Assembly: GCA_000433335.1 (NCBI GenBank)
Contig: HF996762.1
Location: forward strand, 2,405-9,201
Direction of reading: 5' to 3'
From: Clostridium sp. CAG:1219
Lineage (GTDB): Bacteria > Bacillota > Clostridia > TANB77 > CAG-465
Length of the DNA stretch: 6,797 nucleotides
The notes below the pieces were generated by a model that had not been told where the DNA came from, made no database searches, and saw only the letters and a program-made list of their open reading frames with translations. This document shows, one piece after another, positions 1-5,791 of the stretch (its first letter is position 1; each line of letters starts with the position of its first letter). Made by a program: the position numbers and the translations under genes.

Positions 1-1862
1 GGAGCTGCCATAGTATAATCTCCTATAAACATAGTGTACGCTCTTAATGTATCTGCTCCATATTCTCTTACTATGTCATCAGGATTTATAACATTTCCTT
101 TTGACTTAGACATTTTTTCACCATCTGGTCCTAATATAAGTCCTTGGTATGTACGTTTTGCATAAGGTTCCTTAGTTGGAACAACGCCTATATCATATAA
201 AAATCTATGCCAAAATCTAGAGTATATTAAGTGTCTTGTAACATGTTCCATACCACCATTATAGTGATCTACAGGCAACCAATACTTCATCTTATCCATA
301 CTTGCAATTTCATTTGCATTTTTGGGATCTATATATCTTAAGAAATACCATGATGAACCTGCCCATTGTGGCATTGTATCTGTTTCACGTTTTGCATGAC
401 CACCGCATTTTGGACACGTAGTATTGACCCAACTGTCAATTTTAGCAAGTGGTGACATTCCATCTTCTCCTGGTACAAAGTTTGTTACTTCAGGAAGTTT
501 TAGGGGTAAATCTTCTTCTTTTAGTGGAACTAATCCACATTTTTCACACTTTATTATTGGAACTGGCTCTCCCCAATATCTTTGACGTGCAAAAGCCCAA
601 TCTTTCATATGATAATTTGTTTTTGGATTTCCTATTCCCTTTTCTTTTATAATTGATTTTATTTTTGCTTTTGCCTCTTCTACACTTAAACCATCTAGTA
701 TGTCAGAGTTTATCATTATACCAGATTTTATATCTGTATATGCTTCTTTTTCTAAATCAACTGTTGCATCTTTTGATGAAACGACCTGTTTTATTGGCAA
801 ATTATATTTTTTTGCGAAGTCATAATCCCTCGTATCATGTGCAGGAACTGCCATAATAGCACCAGTACCATATGTAGTCATAACATAATCTGCTACAAAT
901 ACTGGTAATTTCTCATTAGTAAATGGATTTACTACATTTACTCCCCTTAGCATAACACCAGTTTTGCTTTTTGCAAGTTCTACCCTTTCAAATTCTGTCT
1001 TTTTCTTTGCCTCTTCTCTATATTTTATTACTTCGTCATAGTTTGATATTTTATCTTTTAATTTCTCTACTATTTCATGTTCCGGAGCAATTACCATATA
1101 TGTTACACCAAATATAGTATCCGGTCTTGTTGTATAAACCTTAAGTTTTTCATCTATTCCATCAAACTTAAAGTCAATTTCTGCCCCTTCTGATTTTCCG
1201 ATCCAATTTTCTTGTTCCATTTTAACTCTATCTGGGAAATCAAGATTTTTAAGCTCTTCTAGTAGTTTATCTGCGTAATCTGTTATTTTTAACATCCAAA
1301 CTTCTTTTTCAAGTTGAGTAGTTTCATTATCGCATCTGTCACATTTTCCACCTTGTGATTCTTCATTTGCTAATACTACTCTACATTTAGGGCAATAATT
1401 TACATACGTTTTTGCCTTATATGCAAGTCCTTTTTCAAATAATTTTAAAAATATCCATTGAGTCCATTTAAAATATTCTGGATCAGTTGTATCTATAACT
1501 CTTGACCAATCAAAAGAAAATCCAACAGATTTTAATTGTTTAGTAAAGGTTGCAATGTTCTGATCCGTTACTTTCCTTGGATGTATTCCCATTTTCATTG
1601 CATAATTTTCAGTTGGCAAGCCAAATGCATCAAAACCAATTGGAAATAAGACATTTTTTCCTTCTAAACGTTTTTTTCTAGCTTGTACTTCCATTCCCAT
1701 AAATGCTCTAACATGTCCTACATGAAGTCCAGCACCTGATGGATATGGAAATTCAATCAATCCATAGAATTTTTCCTTTGAGGAATTATCTTCTGCTTCA
1801 AAGCATTTTTTCTCTTCCCATATTTTTTGCCATTTCTCATCTATTTTATTTGAATATTCCAT
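1..1862 (-). CDS. leuS: Leucyl-tRNA synthetase, C-terminus cut by window edge
   Basis: Class I aminoacyl-tRNA synthetase that charges tRNA-Leu with leucine in the cytoplasm. The first 620 residues are visible; bacterial LeuRS is usually 800-870, so the anticodon-binding and C-terminal domains lie beyond position 1. Visible in order: the HIGH-type signature PYPSGAGLHVGH (HVGH at residues 47-50); a first zinc knuckle (C157, C160, C174, C177); the CP1 editing domain with its threonine-rich TTRPDT motif (244-249) and the HDTRD motif (342-346) used for hydrolysis of mischarged tRNA; a second CxxC pair set (C439/C442 and C483/C486); and KMSKS at 583-587. The long leucine-specific insertion found just before KMSKS in E. 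coli is absent, as I recall for Bacillus-type enzymes. The ATG at 1860-1862 is preceded by AAGGAG (1872-1877) with good spacing. It appears to be transcribed separately from the operon upstream. Identity is certain. Confidence 0.98.
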   Translation of the reverse strand, partial: MEYSNKIDEKWQKIWEEKKCFEAEDNSSKEKFYGLIEFPYPSGAGLHVGHVRAFMGMEVQARKKRLEGKNVLFPIGFDAFGLPTENYAMKMGIHPRKVTDQNIATFTKQLKSVGFSFDWSRVIDTTDPEYFKWTQWIFLKLFEKGLAYKAKTYVNYCPKCRVVLANEESQGGKCDRCDNETTQLEKEVWMLKITDYADKLLEELKNLDFPDRVKMEQENWIGKSEGAEIDFKFDGIDEKLKVYTTRPDTIFGVTYMVIAPEHEIVEKLKDKISNYDEVIKYREEAKKKTEFERVELAKSKTGVMLRGVNVVNPFTNEKLPVFVADYVMTTYGTGAIMAVPAHDTRDYDFAKKYNLPIKQVVSSKDATVDLEKEAYTDIKSGIMINSDILDGLSVEEAKAKIKSIIKEKGIGNPKTNYHMKDWAFARQRYWGEPVPIIKCEKCGLVPLKEEDLPLKLPEVTNFVPGEDGMSPLAKIDSWVNTTCPKCGGHAKRETDTMPQWAGSSWYFLRYIDPKNANEIASMDKMKYWLPVDHYNGGMEHVTRHLIYSRFWHRFLYDIGVVPTKEPYAKRTYQGLILGPDGEKMSKSKGNVINPDDIVREYGADTLRAYTMFIGDYTMAA

Positions 1863-1906
1863 AGAACATCTCTCCTTGTTAACATACATTTTTATTTTAC
1901 CATATT

Positions 1907-1935
1907 TTATATAAAATTTCCATACATACTAGCAA
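1907..1935 (-). promoter_or_regulatory. Likely sigma-A promoter of leuS
   Basis: After the terminator of the preceding operon, the minus strand has a -35-like TTGCTA (1930-1935). It is followed, 16 to 18 bases on, by a TATATAA block (about 1907-1913) that can serve as the -10. This would start transcription roughly 40 bases before the leuS ATG, leaving a leader too short for a T-box. The exact -10 register is ambiguous because the stretch is AT-rich and palindromic. Confidence 0.5.
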
Positions 1936-1961
1936 TTTTAACCTCATATAGTTTAAAATGC

Positions 1962-2003
1962 AAAAAAGGACTGTAAAGCAAAATTTATATTTGCAACAGT
2001 CCT
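1962..2003 (-). terminator. Intrinsic terminator after the PstS-like/DUF3298 operon
   Basis: On the minus strand AGGACTGT (2003-1996) pairs with ACAGTCCT (1974-1967). An inner GCAAA/TTTGC helix extends the stem across a small internal loop, and a run of six T residues (1967-1962) follows directly. It starts about 28 bases after the stop codon of the 531-residue gene. It separates that operon from leuS. The plus strand has no T-run on its far side, so it should work in one direction only. Confidence 0.88.
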
Positions 2004-2031
2004 AATAATTAATTATAAAGTATTTTAACAA

Positions 2032-3627
2032 TTACTTCTCTTCTTTAGTAAGAAAGTTCCCTTGTACATCAAAATAATAAATGATTCTTTTTATATATTG
2101 CTCATTAGAATCCAAAACAATTTCTGGAAAATCTTTATTTATATTAATAAAGGTTCCTATAAGATTATCTGTTAAGCTTGCTGAAGGAAGTTTAACTCCA
2201 TAGTTTATATACTCAAATAGTTTTTTATTATAATCGTTTATCGGCGCTTTTGCTAAAGAGTAATTCAAAGTTAATTCTATATATGGTACCTTTACACCAT
2301 TTGTATTTGTAGTACTATTACTAGTAGTTACCTTATTTACCTCTAAATAGCCTTGATATATATATCCCATTTTTGAATCTTTACTTGATATATTACTAAA
2401 TGTATTTAACACTTCATCTTTCTTACTATCAACTATCTTTTTTAGTAAATCTTTATCTATATCTTGGTTATGCGATAAATAAGACTTTGATATATCAACG
2501 TACAAATTGTTTTGATGAGTAAATATATAATTTTCTTCATTTAAAGTTGAATCTGCAACCGGATTTGTAAAGGCTAGTACCTTCTTTATGGCAATATCAT
2601 TTTTTGCATATATACTGTTTGAATTTAAAAATCTTTTGTATATAGCAACATATTCTCTATATTTATAAAGATCAATATCTATAGAAACTCTTTTTGCCCC
2701 AATATCCATATTATATATGCTAACTTCAGTTGGAGATACAACAAAGTCTAATTTACCATCCTTTTCATTATATATATTAGAAACTTTTAGTAAAACATCC
2801 TCATAAGTTGAAGTATCTCTATTATCCATATTTGAGTTTTTATCAAACTCAGCTGATGCAAATTCTCCCTCAACATTCCATGCAAGTGCCTTATATGCCC
2901 CTTCTGATATTAACATTTTTATAGGTGTAGATTTAATAAATACATCTTGTAAATCAATTTTTTCTCCTGTATTTAAATCATAATTTAAAGGATAATACTT
3001 TTGGGAAATATCAGATCCATCATTTGTTTCCATTGTATAGTAATATATATATAAAGATAGTATATTAGAAAAATTCCCCTCAACTCTAGTATAAACAAAT
3101 ACTTTTCCATTTGTTTTTATATTGGAAAATTCGTTTACTTTTGATAAAATTTCATTATTAATTTTATTTTGTACATTAGTATCTTTTAAACCACTTATTT
3201 TTATGTATTCAACAGATGATTTTTTTGCCAACACTCTATTTTGTTCTTCACTAGAGTACTCTACTCCATCTATCACATAAACTTCTTCAATATTTATATC
3301 ATTATAATCATACGTATCATTGTCTGCACATACATACTTTTTGTCACTATCCTCAGTAGTTTTAATTTCTTCTACATAATCTTGTTCATTATCTTTTACA
3401 GTGTCTTCATAATTTTCGTTATTATTATTATTATTATTATATTTTTTGTTTATATTGTCTATACTCAATAATATTAAAAATGCAGTAACAACAAGACAAA
3501 GAACAATTAGTAGAATAAATATTGTAATTTTAATTTTGTTATTTGATTTAGGCTTTTTATCTACTGATGTATTATTTAAACTTTCATTTGAATTTTTATC
3601 TTCATTTGTTCTTTTATCATCTTCCAT
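2032..3627 (-). CDS. Single-pass membrane protein with RsiV/PdaC-like (DUF4163/DUF3298-type) outer region
   Basis: A 531-residue protein of unknown function. Visible layout: a hydrophilic Lys/Asn-rich N-tail (1-32, probably cytoplasmic); one hydrophobic helix (about 33-55); a linker with seven consecutive Asn (64-70) and an acidic stretch (71-96); then a large Tyr/Asn/Lys-rich region expected outside the cell. Residues about 139-330 look like the DUF4163/DUF3298 module. The signs are a SGL-x-D..N-x-x-I-N segment (145-158), the typical LNYDLNTGEKIDLQDVF segment (214-230), and FVVSPTEVSIYNMDIGA (295-311) at the place of the usual 'Y-x-I-x-P-x-x-x-G' stretch. Residues 365-515 may hold a second, diverged copy. 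In RsiV this fold binds lysozyme, and in PdaC it sits beside a peptidoglycan deacetylase; neither partner is seen here. The gene begins 8 bases after the PstS-like stop, with AGGTGA overlapping that stop, so the two are co-transcribed. The family call is from motif memory only. Confidence 0.85.
   Translation of the reverse strand: MEDDKRTNEDKNSNESLNNTSVDKKPKSNNKIKITIFILLIVLCLVVTAFLILLSIDNINKKYNNNNNNNENYEDTVKDNEQDYVEEIKTTEDSDKKYVCADNDTYDYNDINIEEVYVIDGVEYSSEEQNRVLAKKSSVEYIKISGLKDTNVQNKINNEILSKVNEFSNIKTNGKVFVYTRVEGNFSNILSLYIYYYTMETNDGSDISQKYYPLNYDLNTGEKIDLQDVFIKSTPIKMLISEGAYKALAWNVEGEFASAEFDKNSNMDNRDTSTYEDVLLKVSNIYNEKDGKLDFVVSPTEVSIYNMDIGAKRVSIDIDLYKYREYVAIYKRFLNSNSIYAKNDIAIKKVLAFTNPVADSTLNEENYIFTHQNNLYVDISKSYLSHNQDIDKDLLKKIVDSKKDEVLNTFSNISSKDSKMGYIYQGYLEVNKVTTSNSTTNTNGVKVPYIELTLNYSLAKAPINDYNKKLFEYINYGVKLPSASLTDNLIGTFININKDFPEIVLDSNEQYIKRIIYYFDVQGNFLTKEEK
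3418..3438 (-). repeat. Trinucleotide (AAT)n microsatellite encoding poly-Asn
   Basis: Six tandem AAT codons plus one AAC on the minus strand encode Asn 64-70 of the 531-residue membrane protein, just outside its transmembrane helix. Gain or loss of units would lengthen or shorten the linker without shifting the frame. Confidence 0.9.
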
Positions 3628-3635
3628 ATTATCAC

Positions 3636-4613
3636 CTATTTTACTGGAACATATCCAGCCTCTTTAGCGACTTGTTGTCCTCTCTTAGAAAGCATTAAAT
3701 TTGCTAATTTTCTTGATGCACTATTTTCATCGTCAGCTTTGTTTATTACTATGTAGTATGCTGTATTATATGGATAAGTTCCATCTTGTATAGTCTTGTA
3801 ACTTGGTTTTACTCCGTCAATTCCAATTAGTTTTATATTGCTTGCTACAGTTTTATCAATTCCTTCATACATAGTTGTTGCATAATAGAAATAAGAATAT
3901 CCTATTGAAGCTTTTCCATTATCATATGAAGAAACAAGGTTAATTATTTCTGCCATAGTAGCAACCATATTTTCTTTTAATGGTTCCATAAGCTTTTTAT
4001 CTTTCATAACAAGTGATAACATACCTGTTTGGCTTCCAGAATTTGTTGGTCTTTGGAATGGTTTTATTTCCATGTCTTCTCCACCAACTTGTTTCCAATT
4101 AGTTATTTCACCGCTATATATTCCTTGAATTTGATCTTTTGTTAGTGATTCTATTTTATTTTCTGCATTTACATAAAATACAAATCCTTCTTTTACAACT
4201 GGAATAACTTCAAGCTCTACTCCCTTTTGTTTTGCAAGTTCCAACTCCTCTTTAGATGGTTCTGTTACTACTATTAAATCTACTTCATCATTAATTAATC
4301 TTACATATCCTGGATGTGTATTTGTATAATCTAATTTTGTAACATCTACATCTTCACCTACAAAGTTTTTAATAAAAGCATTTGTAAGTGGTTGAGTTGC
4401 AAGTGATGCATCTACTTTTGGATAGTTATCTAATGTATAAAGTGGTTCATTAGAAATAACTTCCTCTTCCTTACTATTTGTATCTTTATTGCCAGTATCT
4501 AATTTATTTTCATACATTTTAGTTATTATGAAATATGCTGCAACACAAATAGCTATTACAATAATTAATATAATAATTAATGTAATCATTGATTTTCCTT
4601 TTTTATTATACAT
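3636..4613 (-). CDS. Membrane-anchored PstS-like (phosphate-binding-protein family) solute-binding protein
   Basis: A 325-residue extracytoplasmic binding protein of the PstS/type II periplasmic-binding fold. An N-terminal hydrophobic helix (about 9-31) follows a basic MYNKKGK start. The segment around Cys23 (AIC) does not fit a lipobox, so it is probably helix-anchored, not a lipoprotein. Family signs: VDASLATQPLTNAF (67-80) at the place of the PstS 'DGSSTVxP' loop; DLIVVTEPS (112-120); the hallmark SLTKDQIQGIYSGEITNW (156-173) followed by KQVGG (174-178); RPTNSGSQTGM (188-198) where PstS has R-x-x-GSGT; SIGYSYF (236-242); and YPYNTAYYIVINK (280-292). The usual phosphate-pocket residues are partly changed, so the ligand is uncertain. 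No pstC, pstA or pstB gene is adjacent. Its ATG follows AAGGAGG (4623-4629) at 9 bases. It is the first gene of a two-gene operon with the DUF3298-like membrane protein, suggesting that they act together at the cell surface. Confidence 0.9.
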   Translation of the reverse strand: MYNKKGKSMITLIIILIIVIAICVAAYFIITKMYENKLDTGNKDTNSKEEEVISNEPLYTLDNYPKVDASLATQPLTNAFIKNFVGEDVDVTKLDYTNTHPGYVRLINDEVDLIVVTEPSKEELELAKQKGVELEVIPVVKEGFVFYVNAENKIESLTKDQIQGIYSGEITNWKQVGGEDMEIKPFQRPTNSGSQTGMLSLVMKDKKLMEPLKENMVATMAEIINLVSSYDNGKASIGYSYFYYATTMYEGIDKTVASNIKLIGIDGVKPSYKTIQDGTYPYNTAYYIVINKADDENSASRKLANLMLSKRGQQVAKEAGYVPVK

Positions 4614-4634
4614 AAAATCAAACCTCCTTGTAAT

Positions 4635-4663
4635 AGACTATCACAAATACAATTTTAATTCAA
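4635..4663 (-). promoter_or_regulatory. Candidate promoter of the PstS-like/DUF3298 operon
   Basis: The preceding operon is closed by a strong terminator, so a promoter must lie in the roughly 50 bases before the ribosome binding site at 4623-4629. The best pair I see is TTGAAT (4658-4663) and TAGTCT (4635-4640), 17 bases apart and with TG before the -10. Both hexamers are imperfect matches. An inverted repeat (ACAATTT/AAATTGT, 4649-4671) overlaps the -35 region and spacer. Confidence 0.3.
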
Positions 4664-4671
4664 CAAATTGT
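4649..4671. repeat. Inverted repeat upstream of the PstS-like gene, possible operator
   Basis: ACAATTT (4649-4655) and AAATTGT (4665-4671) are perfect 7-base arms around a 9-base spacer. They sit within the candidate promoter of the PstS-like operon. The position suits a regulator-binding site, but AT-rich arms of this length also arise by chance. Confidence 0.35.
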
Positions 4672-4682
4672 GTATATTATGT

Positions 4683-4709
4683 AAAAAAACAGAGAAAAAA
4701 TTTTCTCTG
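4683..4709 (-). terminator. Intrinsic terminator after the ferredoxin gene
   Basis: On the minus strand CAGAGAAAA (4709-4701) pairs with TTTTCTCTG (4698-4690) around a 2-base gap, so the real loop is larger, and seven T residues (4689-4683) follow immediately. It lies 17 bases after the ferredoxin stop codon and ends the lepB-holB-ricT-ferredoxin operon. Confidence 0.9.
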
Positions 4710-4726
4710 CTTTTCTTACTTTGTTA

Positions 4727-4897
4727 TTATTCTTGTTCTGGAGCTCCAACTGGACATATTGCAGCACATGCTCCACATTCTATACATTTTTCAGGATCAA
4801 TTTTATATCTTTCTTCCCCTTGTGATATAGCATCAACTGGACATTGTGATTGACACATACCGCAAGAAATACATTTATCTGTTATTCTATATGACAT
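4727..4897 (-). CDS. Small 2[4Fe-4S] bacterial-type ferredoxin
   Basis: A complete 56-residue low-potential electron carrier of clostridial type, acting in the cytoplasm. It carries two full cluster motifs: C9-x2-C12-x2-C15-x3-C19-P and C38-x2-C41-x2-C44-x3-C48-P. These eight cysteines should bind two [4Fe-4S] clusters. Length and symmetry match the classic clostridial ferredoxins, and an acidic tail (EQE) and two stop codons in tandem end it. The ATG lies only 2 bases after the ricT stop, and its AAGGAGG (4908-4914, 10-base spacing) is inside ricT, so translation is probably coupled. In Bacillus the gene after yaaT is yabA; here a ferredoxin takes that place. Whether it serves RicT, itself an Fe-S protein, or general metabolism cannot be told from sequence. 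Confidence 0.96.
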   Translation of the reverse strand: MSYRITDKCISCGMCQSQCPVDAISQGEERYKIDPEKCIECGACAAICPVGAPEQE

Positions 4898-4899
4898 AC

Positions 4900-5751
4900 C
4901 TATTTTCCCTCCTTTTCCTCATCATCTTTTTTTTGAACTTTTTTTGTAAATTTAATTTCTGATACAGGATATGTATCATATCTAATATCATCTTCATCTT
5001 CACCAAATTTAACTTTTACTTTTAGTCCTAAAATATCAACGTTTGTTACTTTTCCTCTTTCGCCATCTTTATTTGTAACATACGATCCAACTTTAGGTAA
5101 TTTATCTAAATTCTCTTTATAAGTTTCTTGCTCATATTTTAGGCAGCACATAAGCTTACCACATGCTCCAGATAATTTTGGCATATTAATTTGTAACCCT
5201 TGCTCTTTTGCCATTTTTATTGTAACTGGTTCAAATTCTTCTAAAAAAGCTCTACAACAAACTTCTCTACCACATATTCCTATATTAGGATACATTTTCA
5301 CTTCATCTCTTGGACCTATTTGTCTTAATTCTATTCTTGATTTATACTTTGTAGCAAGAGTTTTTACAAGTTCTCTAAAATCTACTCTATCTTCTGAAGT
5401 AAAGTATATAGTTAGCTTAGAAGCATCATATGTATATTCTGCTGAAATAAGTTTCATATCAAGTCCTAGTTTTTCTACTTGAGCTTTACAAAACTTCAAT
5501 GCATCGTTTGCCATTTCTTTATTTTTCTTGTCTTTTTGTATATCTTGTTTTTCAACGGGTCTAGTCACATTACCAACTTTAGAGTCATTTGGTACCTTGT
5601 CTTTGTCTATTAACTTAACAACCCTTGCAATTTCTTCTCCTTGTTCTGTAGAACAAATAAGTAAATCTCCTACTTTAAATATATATTTATCTGTAGATAA
5701 GTATGCTAATTTTCCATTTTTTTTAAATCTAACAGCTATAATTTTTTCCAC
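4900..5751 (-). CDS. ricT: RicT/YaaT, PSP1-domain Fe-S protein of the RNase Y specificity (Ric/Y) complex
   Basis: A 283-residue cytoplasmic protein of the YaaT/PSP1 family. In Bacillus subtilis it joins RicA (YmcA) and RicF (YlbF) in a [4Fe-4S]-containing complex that directs RNase Y-dependent mRNA maturation and affects sporulation, competence and biofilm formation. Visible: an N-terminal beta-rich region (1-50); a charged linker (about 65-82); the PSP1 C-terminal domain, with YFTSEDRVDFRELVKTLA (116-133) and RIELRQIGPRDE (139-150); and two copies of C-G-x3-C-C, at C160/C165/C166 and C197/C202/C203, which supply the likely cluster ligands. Residues 221-265 form a small beta domain, and the tail is Lys/Glu/Asp-rich (270-283). 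The start is GTG at 5749-5751, chosen because GAGAGGAG lies 6 bases upstream and an ATG 2 bases earlier is out of frame. It follows holB by 40 bases, the same order as in Bacillus, and is followed immediately by the ferredoxin gene. Confidence 0.95.
   Translation of the reverse strand: MEKIIAVRFKKNGKLAYLSTDKYIFKVGDLLICSTEQGEEIARVVKLIDKDKVPNDSKVGNVTRPVEKQDIQKDKKNKEMANDALKFCKAQVEKLGLDMKLISAEYTYDASKLTIYFTSEDRVDFRELVKTLATKYKSRIELRQIGPRDEVKMYPNIGICGREVCCRAFLEEFEPVTIKMAKEQGLQINMPKLSGACGKLMCCLKYEQETYKENLDKLPKVGSYVTNKDGERGKVTNVDILGLKVKVKFGEDEDDIRYDTYPVSEIKFTKKVQKKDDEEKEGK
4907..4916 (-). promoter_or_regulatory. Ribosome binding site of the ferredoxin gene, inside the ricT end
   Basis: AAAAGGAGGG on the minus strand encodes Lys-Glu-Gly near the ricT C-terminus and also lies 10 bases from the ferredoxin ATG. 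The overlap implies translational coupling of the two genes. Confidence 0.8.
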
Positions 5752-5757
5752 ATTATA

Positions 5758-5765
5758 CTCCTCTC
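5758..5765 (-). promoter_or_regulatory. Ribosome binding site that fixes the GTG start of ricT
   Basis: GAGAGGAG on the minus strand lies 6 bases before GTG (5749-5751). The nearby ATG at 5751-5753 is in another frame and does not read into RicT, so GTG is the start. Confidence 0.75.
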
Positions 5766-5791
5766 AAATAATTTTTACTCAATATTAAATT

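Noticed and set aside
449..856. Two consecutive leucine-rich open frames on the plus strand
   Set aside because: They lie antisense to leuS, whose motifs (zinc cysteines, editing-site HDTRD) are intact there; their composition is a mirror of the leuS codons and they lack ribosome binding sites.
1846..1869. Seven-codon mini-frame (MFYGIFK) overlapping the leuS start
   Set aside because: Its ATG is only 2 bases from GGAG, too close for good initiation, and nothing suggests a leader-peptide role.
1962..2003. The hairpin before leuS as a T-box or attenuator
   Set aside because: It lies close behind the stop codon of the upstream gene with no space for a stem I or antiterminator core, so it is a plain terminator.
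3241..3667. Plus-strand frames rich in Ile and Phe, resembling membrane proteins
   Set aside because: They are antisense to the Asn/Lys/Asp-rich N-terminal part of the 531-residue gene; AAT and AAA codons read backwards give Ile and Phe.
4489..4853. Plus-strand frames across the ferredoxin gene and the PstS-like gene start
   Set aside because: The minus strand holds a perfect two-motif ferredoxin and a terminator in the same stretch; the plus-strand products show no family features.
4927..4934. Run of eight A residues (minus strand) near the ricT 3' end as a programmed frameshift site
   Set aside because: Shifting either way only changes or trims the charged tail; one shift stops within a few codons and the other stops just inside the ferredoxin gene, so no fused product results.
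5528..5788. Plus-strand frame of 86 residues antisense to the ricT start
   Set aside because: It is a shadow of the conserved RicT N-terminus and has no ribosome binding site or family resemblance.
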